Both the position numbers and the translations under genes were made by a program. From the NCBI GenBank assembly GCA_947685225.1, contig CANTUV010000024.1, positions 25,686,001-25,750,000 on the forward strand: DNA of 64,000 nt, read 5' to 3'. How positions within the stretch are numbered: the first letter of the stretch is position 1; the number at the start of each line of letters is the position of its first letter. Positions 1 to 11,160 of the stretch are shown here, piece by piece. The DNA is from Garcia nutans. Taxonomy: Eukaryota > Streptophyta > Magnoliopsida > Malpighiales > Euphorbiaceae. The notes beneath the pieces are model-generated. The model had not been told where the DNA came from. It searched no databases and was given only the letters and a program-made list of their open reading frames with translations.

Positions 1-1090
1 TCTTATGTTAATATAATTTTCTTGTTCAATTAATATTTATAACATAATTATTACTCAAAAATATGCAAGTTTGTCAAATTAAAATGTTAAAATTTTAAAA
101 ATGTCTACAAGTTAGTTTGCAAAGAAGCCTTGGAATTTTATAAGTATTAGATAAGGATTATAGTATCATTTTATTGAAGTGATATGTAATTAAATGTTAT
201 TAGAGGTGAATAAGTAATAAATTTCCCAAACCATACTGATGTTAGACCTATCTTAGGGTTGAATGGCTAGCCAGAGAGGTGGATATCCATAGTAGAAGTG
301 GCACTTTGTGCCATTGGTGGACACATTGTGTCATCAGTGATAGTGGGCATATTTGCCAAAAGAGAACACACTTGAAAGTGGGTCTTTGGCCATATTTTTT
401 ATATTAGGCATTAAATTGCTGACAGTGACCAGTTATCCAAATCTATGGTCTAAATTCAGTGTGTACGAGCAAAGTAAAAGAATTGAATATGATGTGAACA
501 ATATGCCTTGTGACTAATTTATTAAAGTTATTGAATATTGATTTTTCTTGTGTTGAATATATCGAATATACAAATTTATCAAATTTCTTTTAAAGTACCA
601 AAGTGATGATTTTATTATTTTTCATGAATGATAATTCAAAGTGATGTAATTCAAAGCACCAGTAAGCTTTGCTTAGCGTGTTAGATTTGTTTCTGACGCA
701 CAGATCATATGAGACAATAAGAGCCTGCTGAGTAAAATTTATAGAGATCTAAATTAGCTGCATCACAAAAGTCTTCTAAGAAATATTCTATATAAAGAGT
801 TTTAGATTGTTCACATGGCGGAGATGTTTATTTTGAATGACAGTTGTTTAAGTTTATGGGTAGTATGTTATATACATATGGGTGTATGTCTAGTTTTCGT
901 GATTTAGCATGAGATTTTGTAAATTACAATAATTTCATGAATGTATATATATTTTATGTATGTTCATGCTAATTATGTTGAGGTTTTGCTTGGATTTGTA
1001 TGGTGTAATAGAAATGGATGGTTTGAGGAATGAATGGATGAAAAACATAAGAAAAGAAAATTTTCCTAGGTAGGTAGATTAAAATAAAAT
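1..1090. other. AT-rich stretch without recognisable genes
   Basis: No convincing coding frame or known element end is visible. Because it lies just upstream of repeats and a polypurine tract that precede an LTR, at least its right part is probably internal 3' sequence of that retroelement, whose 5' half would be left of the window. Three short inverted repeats occur at 300-357. Confidence 0.4.
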
Positions 1091-1095
1091 GTATG

Positions 1096-1245
1096 GGCCA
1101 GAACCCAAATCCAATCTTGGGTCCAAAACCCAACCAACCTCGGGTCCAGAACCCAACTAATCCAATTTTGAGTCCAGAACCCAAACCAATCTCGGGTCTA
1201 GAACCCAATCCAATCTTAGGTCCAAAACCTAAACCGATTCCAATT
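1096..1245 (+). repeat. Tandem GTCCAGAACCCA-type repeat in the 3' region of a Tat element
   Basis: About five imperfect units of roughly 30 bp, each with a core like GGTCCAGAACCCAA, lie about 250 bp before the LTR at 1487. The same core builds the much larger array at 19320-20280, in the same position before the 3' LTR of element B. This marks it as the untranslated 3' region of a related element. Confidence 0.7.
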
Positions 1246-1473
1246 CATCAAAACTAAGATATCAGAGTCGCCTAGTGGTTTTCATTAGGATATTAGAGTT
1301 TCCCAATAGCCTGTTGAGATATTACAATTGTTTAACGGTCAGATGTCGATACTCAATGGTTCCTTATCCTTTGGATTTTTGTTCGTTTGTCTCTATGTTT
1401 TGTTTTTGCAGATGCTTGGTGAAGCTATATTAATGCTTTTTACTCTCTTCTACTGAAGTCTCAGATCGCTTAA

Positions 1474-1486
1474 GCAGGGGGCAAAC
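1474..1486 (+). promoter_or_regulatory. Polypurine tract before LTR Z
   Basis: A G-rich AGCAGGGGGCAAAC-type tract lies directly before the LTR. It is preceded by CAGATCGCTTAAGC, closely matching the segments before the LTRs at 20345 and 31190. The position and conservation fit the primer for plus-strand DNA synthesis. Confidence 0.6.
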
Positions 1487-3401
1487 TATAGACCCTTAAA
1501 TTTGGACCAGCTTAAATTTAGGAACATTATCATGGTCCTCTACAATTTTAAAAAGCCTAAACCTAATTTTAAAGCTTGAAATTAGACCGATCCAATTCAT
1601 AAAGGCCCAAATTAAATTTGTGTCGAAGGTTCGACCTGAAAATTAATAATTTTGGATTAGGTTTGAGTCGGGATGGGTCCGAGTCTACATGAGCCTATGC
1701 TCATGTCGAGCCTAGCTCATGTAGACTTAGATATTCCAATTAGACATGAGTTGGCTCCATGTTGATTTAGATGCTCCAAATCGACATGAATCCGAATTCT
1801 AAAAGGAATTTAGCTGGCCATTTTAATTTTCTAACCAAGTTGGACTTTGGAATAACCCTCAAATTAATAAGATTAGGATCTGAAGTTAAGAGATTTTTAT
1901 CTATAAATAGACAATTAAAAAGCAGAGAGGGGGATTAAGAATTTTTAGCAGCCGCAGTTATAAAAAGGCAGAGAGTTAGTAAAAGACAAGTAGCAACCTT
2001 TAACATATTATCAACCCATAAAACAATACATCATGTTTTGCTCATTTAGCCAAAAGCTAAAAATTAGTACAAGCAGTAGTTTGGATCAAGATTTAATTTG
2101 GTGGAGCCTCCAAACGCAGGTTTTGCTTTCAAAGTTCTTTAAAATCATAGTAAGTTCTATTTATTAATGTCAGAAATTTATGTTTATTGTGGTTTTCTTT
2201 AAATATGTCCAGTAAGCTTTATTTGATAATGCCATCAATTTACATCTAGTATGTCTTCATTTAAACACGTATAGTAGCAATTTATCCCATGCAATATTTA
2301 TATGAATTAAATATCCAGTGGCCAAAGTTTATTGACATGTTCATAGTAGCCAAACACCATCAAACCCTAGTTTGATCCTACTGATTTACATAATTAGTAA
2401 GATCAAACCCTAGTTTATATTCTAAAACCCTAAGTTACTTTCTAAAGCCCTAATTCCATCTGAAAACCCTAATTGCCACTCTAAAATCCTAAAATCATGT
2501 TTTAGCCCTAAAAACCCTAGTTTTCAAATATCTAAAATCTTAATCCTGTTTTTCAAATATCCTAAACCCTAATCCTATTTTTCTAATATCCAAAACCCTA
2601 ATCCTATTTTCTAAAACCCCAGAAACCTAAAATCATACCAATAAAACCTTAGTTTTGCATATTTATTGTTTAATATAATATTAAAACCTAGATTTGACTA
2701 TATAATTTATTAATGTATGTTTGTGATGAATGATTTATTTTTGGATGGTTTACTTTTAATTATTGTGAATGTTTGAATGGTTTAATTTATTTGGTTAATT
2801 ATTTTAATGCTAATTATTTTGATTTCAATTATGTAAGAGGTATGTTTCCACTTTGTGGGTACCTCATTAGTTGAATGTAATTTAATTTATTTTGAGTTTT
2901 GGATTAATGTAAAGGACATGTTTCCACAAAATGGTGGGTGTTCTATTTTATTTAGTTTTGAACATTGGACAATTGTTGTAAGGGTATATTTTCATCTTGT
3001 ATGGGTGTCCATCTTTTCCTTTTGTTTGAACTTATTTTAATTCTAGTACAATGAATACTTATTTACTTTAATGTGTATGTAGTGTGGCTGATATTATAAT
3101 ACTTCAAAATTTAATAATATTTAGACCCGAAAAGGAGGCCAGTTCCAAATAACCGGAAGCTATGGGAGTGCTGGGCCATTTCTCACCTTCCCCATGTGTA
3201 CCCAACTTTTCAAATCAAATAAGGGGTTTGAGATTTCATAGGAATCGAATCATCCACCCCTTTCTATTTTCCTGGTCCATCCAGGTGGTGACTTTATTTT
3301 TTTCGGGTTTAGGCCCGTTTTCTCTAAGGCCCTAAGCCTAACAGTGCCGAAGTCACAAGAATCATTCCACATGAGAGTGGGGTTGAAAATCCTCCCTCAA
3401 A
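1487..3401 (+). mobile_element. LTR of a Tat-lineage Ty3/gypsy element (element Z)
   Basis: It starts TATAGACCCTT, against TGTAGACCCTT in related LTRs (first dinucleotide decayed), and ends near CCTCCCTCAAA, against CCCGCTCACA. The sequence shows a TATA box at 1902-1909, a stretch rich in AAACCCTAA motifs at 2360-2620, and the conserved 3' block from about 3120 (GAAAAGGAGGC, CCATTTCTCACCTTCCCC, CGAAGTCACAAGAA). The repeats and polypurine tract before it indicate a 3' LTR. It is followed directly by integrase sequence. Either Z inserted into an older element's integrase, or an internal deletion joined the two; the window does not decide. Confidence 0.75.
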
Positions 3402-4395
3402 AGAAGATAATTCGACAAGGCTACTACTGGTTGACCATGGAAAAAGATTGTATTGATTTTATGTGGAAGTGCCAATGATGCCAACTGTATGGAAATTTGA
3501 ATCATTTTTGTCCTGAGGAGTTACACTATGTCTTTGCCCTTGGCCATTCTCGACTTGGGGAATAGATATTTTTAGAGAGGTTCATCCAACTGTTTCAAAT
3601 GGCCTCTGGTATATAGTGATAACAGTCAACTATTTTTCAAAGTAGGTTGGAGCAGAATCTTTCAATAAGCTGGGATCAAGGTAAATGGCTTAGTTTATTA
3701 AGAGAAGTCTTATCTGCAGATATGGAGTCCTATATAGTGTAGTATCATATAATGGGGTACAGTTCCAAGGAGCTATTAAGGATTTATTTGCCAAGTATTG
3801 GATTCTTCACCATCGATCCTCTCCATACAGACCAAAAGCTAATGGTGTAGTGGAAGCAACCAACAAGACAATTAAGTAGATTCTTTCCAAGATGACCAAG
3901 ACATACATGAATTGGTATGAGATGATCCCCTTTACTTTATGGGGGTCTAGAACAAGTGTTCAAACTTCGACTAGAATGATGCTATTTTTTCTAATTTATG
4001 GGATGGAGGTGACGCTACTTATTGAGATTGAGATCAAATCAAAAAGGGTAGTCTTAGAAGCCAAGTTGCCAGAGACAGAATGGGTACTAAGTAGATATAC
4101 ACAGGTGGTTTTATTGGAAGAAAGAAGGTTGAAAGCACTATATCATCACCAGCTTTACCAAAGAAAAATAGCTTAGGCTTACAATAAAAGATTCCATGTT
4201 AGAAGCCTTAAGGTTAGTGATCTAGTGCTAAAACAATGCAAAGCTAATGTCCTGGATACAAGAGGGAAGTTCAGACTTAGTTAGGAAGGGCCTTATATTG
4301 TGAAAGAAATAATAAGAAAGGTGCTATCAAGTTGTAAGATGTGGATGGGTTAGTGAACCAGTGAATATCGACAGGCTGAAAAAGTTCTATGTTTA
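3402..4395 (+). pseudogene. Degenerate Ty3/gypsy integrase fragment (element E)
   Basis: The sequence is collinear with the integrase of element B (13365-14364): the zinc-finger segment, a core, and a C-terminal end near LKKFYV. The longest open part, 3892-4176, carries the conserved WYEMIPFTLWG and LEERRLKALYHHQLY segments. There are many stops, including a TGA in the second zinc-finger cysteine pair, and frameshifts. The N-terminal zinc-finger histidines and everything upstream (gag to RNase H) are absent because LTR Z abuts at 3401. It is non-functional. Confidence 0.85.
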
Positions 4396-4424
4396 AAAAA
4401 AAGAGAGAGAAAAATAAATAAATA

Positions 4425-4600
4425 AGCTCGCTAGGTTGAAAACCCAAAAGGGAAACCTAGACAAAAATTAGAGTAGCCCGCTAGTTTTGAAAACCCAAAA
4501 TGGCGGGCTAGGTAATAATTTGGGCTAAAAATTGAAAGAAAATTGCTAATTAGAAAACTCGAAAGTGCTGGTTAGCAACATGAGTAATTTTGTGTATGCT
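4425..4600 (+). repeat. Short post-integrase repeats of element E
   Basis: Three imperfect copies of a unit around GCTAGGTTGAAAACCCAAAAGGG follow the integrase. They match the repeats at 14395-14560 and 15240-15400 in element B, which supports element E as a diverged relative of B. The AACCC/GGG halves can form small hairpins. Confidence 0.65.
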
Positions 4601-4654
4601 TGTTATATGTTTATGATTGTTTTCAATTTAATGAAACATAGTTAATAATAAAAT

Positions 4655-5040
4655 GACTTAACACATCAATTGCCCCCTAAACTTGGCAGCTTTTGTCATT
4701 TTGCCCCATATATTTATGCATTTTGCCAGTTTGCCCACTGTACTTGTCTATTTTGTTTCAATAGACACTTATATAATTACATATTGATCACTTTGCCACT
4801 TGTACTTGTATATTTTGTATGAAATAGGCACTTACATGCAATTGTAGCACTTGCTTTGTCAAGGTGTCTATTGAATATGAAATAGACAAGTACAAAGGGC
4901 AAAGTGACCAATATGTGATTATGTAAGTGTTTATTAGAATAAAATAGACAAGTATAGGGGGCAATATGGCAACTGCATAAATACAGGGGGCAAAATGACA
5001 AAAGCTACCAAGTTTAGGGAGGCTATAGATGTATTAGACC
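4655..5040. mobile_element. MULE-type MITE, 386 bp, with 9-bp target duplication
   Basis: The ends are inverted repeats of more than 60 bp: GACTTAACACATCAATTGCC at the left, and the reverse complement of the right end begins GGTCTAATACATCTATAGCC. The copies continue through CTAAACTTGG and TTTTGTCATTTTGCCCC. TAATAAAAT flanks both sides exactly (4646-4654 and 5041-5049). A 9-bp duplication with long inverted ends is typical of Mutator-like non-autonomous elements. Removing it restores collinearity between E and B (14600-14640). It encodes no transposase. Confidence 0.85.
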
Positions 5041-5080
5041 TAATAAAATTGTTCAATGTGCACCATTTTGAATATAGACC

Positions 5081-6969
5081 TGTAGACCCTTAATTTTTGA
5101 CCCAGTCTAGTCCGATATTTTTTATTTAGTCCAAAATAATTTTTGTGGTATTTTAATTAAATAATATCTATTTTAGTATTTATTATTTATTATTTATAAT
5201 TTTTAATAAAAATAAAAAAGTAAAGTTAGTAAAGTTAAAATATATATATATAATAAATAAATAAATAAATATCGATGATGAAAAAATCAGTGACAAAAAA
5301 TTTTATCTCTGAAAGTGAATTGGCTGGCCCGCGGCAATTTTCAGCGCCTGCTCGCAATTTTCGTCCGCAGCAGTTTTTTCGCCAGCGCAATTTTCCAGCG
5401 TAGTTTTTTTCGAAACCAAATTCTATTTGGCTTTGGTTTCTTTCCTAAATGGTTTGAATTTCCTTAGACAATTAGAAGTAGGTTTATTATTTTTCCTATA
5501 AATACCACATTAAAACACAAAATTAGGGGGAGGAAAATTGTTTTACTGGATCGGAGACTCAAAAATTCTATAGGCCAAAAGAAAACCCTAGCAAGCAAGA
5601 GACAGCAACCAAAGGAAGCAATCACCTCTAGATTGCTTTGCTCAACTAAAATCAAATCTAAAGCAGGCAACAACTTGGTTCAATCTCTTCAAATTTGGTG
5701 GAGCCTTCAAACGTAGGCAAATTGCTCTAACTTTAGTTTATTCAATCATCAATCATCTTCACCTTTTAAATCATCATCACACTGCCTAGGTTTTTTAATT
5801 ATTCCTTCAATTTAATTTAGGCAGTAGCATGAATTAATTCATACAATACTTAAGATCTTAATTAAAGTAAATAATATAATCGTTCAACATAAATCTAATT
5901 TTAAAAACCCTAAATCATCCTTCTGTTTCTAAAACTTCAAAAATCCTAAATCATCCTTCTATTTCTAAAACTTTAAAAACCCTAAATTGTTTTTTCTATT
6001 TCCAAAACTTTAAAAACCCTAAATTATTTTTCCTCGAACTATTTTCTTAATCATCTAAACCCTAACTAAAACCCTAACTAAACCTACTTTTTTAAATCAC
6101 AGTAACATTATTTTCTTAAAAACATCCAAAACCTTAAATCTTTTAAACATCCAGTAGATATGTTATTACTTTAAAATATTTCTCCACAAATTAAACTAGT
6201 ATATGCAAAACCCTAGTTATTGAACTTAAAACCCTAGAAACCCTAATTGATGCATGAATCCCTAAAGTTAATATATTTACTATTTTATTTAAATTGGATG
6301 AATGTTTATTATATATTTTGATTGATGTTTGATATCTTTGATGAATGATTTATTTATGATGAATGGTTATTTACTTTTATTGATTTATTTTGATTTCCAA
6401 ATATTGTAAGAGGTATGTTTCCATATTTTTGGGTACCTCATGTCATAAGCATCATGTAATTTATTTTATTTTAAAGATTTTAGACTAATGTAAAGGGCAT
6501 GTTTCCACCTTTCGGTGGGTTTCCTATTTAGTTTAGACATGAACGATGTAAGGACATGTTTTCATCCTTGGATGGGTGTCCATTTATTTGCATTGTTTGG
6601 ACCTTGCTTTAATTTTAATATAATGATGCTTTATTTTAATAGTTGCATGTAATATGGATAATATTATTATATTTAAGAATTTTATAATATTAAGACCTGA
6701 AAAGGAGGCTGGTTCCAATTAACCGGGCATTGTGGGGGTGTTAGGCCATTTCTCACCTTCCCCACATGTACATAACTTTTTGAACCCATTAGGGGGTTGG
6801 GGATTCCTTAGGAATCGAGTCATCCACCCCTTTCTTTTTACTAGCCCGTTCGGGTGGCGACTACCTTTTCTCCGGGCTTAGGCCCGTGTTCTCTAAGGCC
6901 CGAGCCTAAACAGTGCCGAAGTCACAAGAACCATTCCACTGGAAGTGGGGGCAAAAATCCCCGCTCACA
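5081..6969 (+). mobile_element. 5' LTR of element B
   Basis: It runs from TGTAGACCCTT to CCCGCTCACA (TG...CA) and is followed by a primer-binding site. It matches the LTR that starts at 20345 over its length, but lacks about 330 bp that the 3' LTR has at roughly 21355-21690. The gap lies between short direct repeats of the ACCCTAACT type. U3 contains GC-rich inverted motifs (5330-5410), then a TATA box. The R/U5 part is rich in AAACCCTAA motifs (5905-6250). Confidence 0.9.
5497..5504 (+). promoter_or_regulatory. TATA box of the 5' LTR promoter
   Basis: CCTATAAATACCACATTAAA is kept nearly letter for letter in LTR D, in the reversed solo LTR (27505-28496) and in the 3' LTR (where ACCACATT reads ACCATTTT). 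The match is to the core promoter that would drive element transcription. The start site itself cannot be seen. Confidence 0.65.
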
Positions 6970-6988
6970 TGGGCGACTCCACTAGGGA
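6970..6988 (+). promoter_or_regulatory. Primer-binding site of element B
   Basis: TGGGCGACTCCACTAGGGA lies directly after the CA end of the 5' LTR. The TGG start pairs with a tRNA CCA tail. From family knowledge, Tat elements often use tRNA-Arg; the tRNA was not verified here. Confidence 0.6.
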
Positions 6989-8101
6989 TAAGAGAAGTTG
7001 ATTCCATTGGTCTTTTTATTATTCTATTCTTTCTTATCATGATATTATCCATTGCATCATTTAGATTGCATCATGTGTGTAAGTTAGGACGCCTGTGTTA
7101 CTCGTGTTGTGTTATGTAAGGGATACCATACTTTCACTCAAGGTATGGAGATCGAGCATGGCATAACCACTCATAGCCTTGTACCTTTTGGCATATACTT
7201 GCTATGAGAACCTAAGCCTTTTAACCCAAAGACTAAAGCTCATGTAATTGGCCTAGTTACTTTCCTTAGGATTTTACCCCAAATGCTTGTTGTTTGACTA
7301 TGGTTAATTTATCTTGGCTTAAATCATGGCTTATTTGGTTTGTTCTTTTTCTAATATGACCTAAATACATTGTGAGCTCAAAATAAATTTTTCTTTAAAA
7401 TCCAAAAGACCTAAGCTATTTTCAAAACTTTTCAAAGATGGTTTTTGGACGTAAAACTTTTCTAAAAACAAATCAAAAATTCTTTTGCTCATGACACAAA
7501 TACTAGGCCCAAATTATTTTCATCCAACCTTTTTCTTACAAAGAGCTTGCAAATTATTTTGGTCAATTATGAAAATACCAAAAATCAATTGTGAGACTAG
7601 TTTATACTAAGAATAATTAATCATGGGCTTGTTTTTCGCATGAATCATTAGTTACTTTTTCAAGTGAGAAATCTATTTATAATAAACCTCTTAATTTAGC
7701 TTTAATCCAATATAGCATAAAAGCTGCTTTAGTTGGTTGAATGGATTAAAACTTAATTAATTGGAATTATTATAAACTAATTTCCAGTTTTAAAATATAA
7801 CTATTGGTTGAAATGTCTGAGGGAATTATTCGAAAATAAGATACCCCATGTTGGTATTTTGTTAACCATATACCTAGGAAAAGAGACTCGCCATTCGTGT
7901 GTGGAAGTTATAAGGTTGGAAGGGACATTCTACTTATCTTTGTCTATTGTTTGTGCATACATGCATACATTTGCATCTCATATCATTGATCCTCTCTGGC
8001 TCATAGCCCTGGATTACGACAGTTCAAAAGCTTACGACAATTCGACCTACGCCGGAGATAAAGAATCTAGTAGCAACTCAATCACTTGCTCACCAAAAGC
8101 A
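6989..8101 (+). other. Untranslated leader of element B
   Basis: This lies between the PBS and the first gag ATG. It is AT-rich with no convincing protein; an open frame runs into gag from 7808 but has no ATG before 8102. Long leaders are common in this lineage. Confidence 0.6.
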
Positions 8102-9619
8102 ATGGAGCCCGAACAAATTCAAAGAATAGTGGACGACGCCCTCAATGCCAAGATGGAAAAAATAAAAGAGGCCCTGGCTAAGACCATGAAGAACCAATTC
8201 GCTGCAATTTTAGGAAATAATGCCAAAGCATCTGCCAGCACTAAGAAGCCGAAGGACAAGGGGAAGGCTAAAGTTGGTGAAGTGGTTTTTGATGATGATA
8301 AGGTGATCATTGATGATGATGATGATGATTGGACTCAATACTTCCAAGATCCTAAAGATAAGAAGAAAGAACCGAAGATTGTTGAAAGATCAGCTATGGA
8401 GAAAATTGAGACTTCTGATGTTGAAAAGATGATTGCGGATTTAGAAAAGAAATTTGAGAAGAAGCTGAAAATCGAAGAAATGTTTGAAGTTGACAAATTA
8501 TTTGAGCTAGACGAAGAAGTTCCATACAAATTCAAGATGCCGTCTTTTGTAAAGTTTGATGGAACCGAAAATCCTCACCTCCATGTGAAGTAGTATATCA
8601 CTGCTATGTAGTCTGCCCGAGCTACTAAGGCTCAAACACTATGGTACTTTATGCTCTCATTGGATCCTGTTATACAAAATTGGTTCAATACCTTAGAAGA
8701 TAGAACACAAAAGAGTTGGGTTCTGCAATACAAGGCCTTCATCCAATAATATGGATACAACGTTGAGATGGAAGTTACCTTAATGGAAGTTGAGTCCCTT
8801 AGACAAAGGCCAAACGAAAATTTTGTGGACTATGTGAAAAGATGGAGAAATAAGGCCGCTTTACTCAAGAAGAGGCCCGAATAATCTGATCAAATAAGAA
8901 TAATTGTGAGAGGGGTGTTGCCTAGTCTTCGTGAAAGGATGTCTCATACACTTATCCGTGATTTCAAAGATCTCCTCCAAGATGGCTTGCAAATTGAACA
9001 ATGGGAAAGAGAGAAGAGCCATTTTTCAACAAGAAGGAATGAGAAAGGAAACTATCAGTCTAGTAAACAAGGCATGCAAAAGGCAGTTGGTGTTAATGCT
9101 ACTAGCCAAGGAACAAGAAGGTAGTTTTCAGAATTGGGAAAACTGATGTCTTGGGTTCATAATAAGCTTCAAAGGAAGGGATTGTTACAACCCTTAAATC
9201 CTAGTCCTTTGCCTAACCCTCTCCCATCTAATTTTGACACTAAAGCATTTTATCAATTTCATCAAATACAAGGGCACGACACAGATAGATGTGTGAGGTT
9301 GAGGCATGAGATCCAAAATTTGATTGATAGTGGAAAGCTGCCCGAGCGCAACAAGCCGAACACCAAAAACAATCCATTACCAAGGTTCAATAGAGTACCA
9401 CCACCGGCAACCTTCATGATTGGAGGAGGTTTGCATGAAAGTTTTGTCAAGTCTTCTTTCCAAGATGTGGGTAGAGAAGAAACCAAAGAAGAAGAGGTAT
9501 TTAGCAAAATTAAACAAGCTATGGTGGGTAAAGAAGTAGCAATTTGTGTTGTGAATGGGTTTTGGGATTCAAGCGATAGTGATGACAATCTTGTACCCAA
9601 GAAGGAAGAATGGATCTAG
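8102..9619 (+). pseudogene. gag of element B (Tat-type), interrupted
   Basis: It encodes the retrotransposon nucleocapsid/capsid protein that packages element RNA. The ATG at 8102 (MEPEQIQRIVDDAL) begins a lysine- and acid-rich N-terminus. The Tat gag signature follows near 8520-8580 (PYKFKMPSFVKFDGTENPHLH), then the capsid region to about 9050 and a C-terminal zinc-finger-like segment near 9250-9310 (FHQIQGHDTDRCVRLRHEIQ). In-frame stops at 8591, 8608, 8747 and 8882 all look like CAG/CAA to TAG/TAA changes. A frameshift occurs around 9050-9130. No functional product is expected. Confidence 0.85.
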
Positions 9620-9780
9620 TCCAAGCCCGAGGAAGATGAAGTAATGAACACTAGATTCGGTAAGCCTTATCAAGGCCACCGCCTAAGGAGGTAGAAGTTA
9701 ATAAAGGAAAGGAAGTTAAAGTAGGGAATAAAGAAGAAGAAGAAATGTCGTGCTCAAGCAATTGAAAAGAACCCAAGCAA

Positions 9781-10420
9781 GTGTTAGCATTTGGGATTTA
9801 TTGGCTACTTCTAAAAAGCACCGAGAAAACTATGGCCAAGGCCTTGGCCAGCATGCCAATTTCCACCTCTATAACACCGAAGGAGCTTATCAACTTCATA
9901 AAAATTGAAGGAGTAATGAAATGTGAAGATATTCGAGAGAAGAGCGAAGTTAATATGGGAGCGGTATCTTTCTCAGATGCGAATTTACCGGAAGAGGGGA
10001 GAGATCACGTCCGCCCTCTCTTTATCAAAATAAAAATCAAAGGGAAAAGGACTCCATGTGTAATGGTTGATGATGGGTCCGCCATAAATGTTTGTCCACT
10101 GAAAATATTGCCAAAACTAGCCATGTCAACAAGGGATCTAAACCCAATTGAGGTAACCATTCGGGCTTATGACAACACTAAGAGACATGCCGAAGGAACT
10201 TTCAAAGTTGCTGTCAAGGTTGGTCCAATTGAATCTATTATTGAATTTGTTGTTTTGGACATACCTGTTACCTTTGCCTTACTCTTGGGATGACCATGGT
10301 TTCATCCTCTTGGTGGAGTTCCTTCTAACCTTCATCAGAAGATCAAGTTCCCTGACGGAGATGAGACAGTGGTCATCAAGGCCAAAGATAATGAGGTCGT
10401 TAATGCTCTAATGATTGAGA
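9781..10420 (+). pseudogene. Aspartic protease region of element B
   Basis: This part of the polyprotein would cleave gag-pol. Visible are the catalytic-loop motif VMVDDGSAINVCP (around 10060-10095) and the downstream LDIPVTFALLLG segment. After it comes a TGA (near 10291) where related proteins read Arg before PWFHPLGGVPSNLHQK. The stop is a CGA-to-TGA type change. The frame then continues into the linker before reverse transcriptase. Confidence 0.8.
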
Positions 10421-11160
10421 GATCTCTCAATGGCTTCCAAATAGCTGCAATTTCTTATGATGAAGTAGTGGACTCTAAAGTCTTGAACATGATGAAGAGC
10501 ATGAACTACCTTCCCGGCTCTGGTCTTAGAAAGGGCAAGGCCGGTTTGACAAAGCTTCTAGATTTTAAAACTCAAACTTCCAAGAAGGGGTTGGGATATG
10601 ATGAAGCCAACAAAGATGTCCAGCAAAGGAAGAATGAGAAGATGAGCTTCCTGCCACTTGAAAAAATCTTTGTCAAAGCTCCAGACATGGGACCACTCCA
10701 AGGAAAGCCCGAGCCAATCATGTTCATGGGAAAGTTAATCCCAGGTTTTGAAATTTTTGCAGATGTTGCTGAGTTAGTGGAACAAGTGAAGAAAGAGCTC
10801 ACCCTGCCAGCCAACAAGGAGTCCAATTCGAAAGAGAAGAAGGAAGTTGTCCTGAAAGCTGAGAAGACTCCGGAGGAGATTGCTACCCTGGTTCAAGAGA
10901 AGTTTGAAGATATTCTGCCTTATGATTTTGAGAACAATGATTTTGATTTTGATTTTAATTTGTCTGTTTTGTATGAGGATAATGATGTTTTCTTTTCCAA
11001 GATGAATGCAATAAAGCCTGGTTTTGCTTACTTGTGTGATGTTTCTCCTGATAGTTGCATACATACAAATAGCAGTTACATGAGCATCTTTAATATTAAT
11101 TCTATTGATACACAATCATTAAATTTGGGAACAATCAAAAATCCTAAAAACATTAGCATA
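10421..11160 (+). pseudogene. Linker between protease and reverse transcriptase of element B
   Basis: One open frame (10369-11331) spans this part. It includes a G-patch-like stretch (MNYLPGSGLRKGKAGLTKLLDFK...KKGLGYDEANK) near 10500-10610, typical of the Tat polyprotein between protease and RT, then a low-complexity acidic stretch (NNDFDFDFN) near 10930-10960. Nothing catalytic is visible. Ogre elements may have an intron around here; I see no clear one. Confidence 0.65.

Noticed and set aside
1487..4395. One element with this LTR as its 5' LTR and an internal deletion up to integrase
   Set aside because: The polypurine tract and 3'-type repeats just before 1487 argue for a 3' LTR; the deletion model remains possible but is less direct.
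4777..5001. 74-residue minus-strand frame
   Set aside because: It lies inside the inverted ends of the MITE.
5905..6250. Interstitial telomere array
   Set aside because: The AAACCCTAA motifs are dispersed and imperfect, and recur at the same place in every related LTR, so they belong to the LTR and not to a telomere relic.
7808..8101. N-terminal extension of the gag frame
   Set aside because: It has no ATG before 8102 and no gag-like sequence; it is taken as leader.
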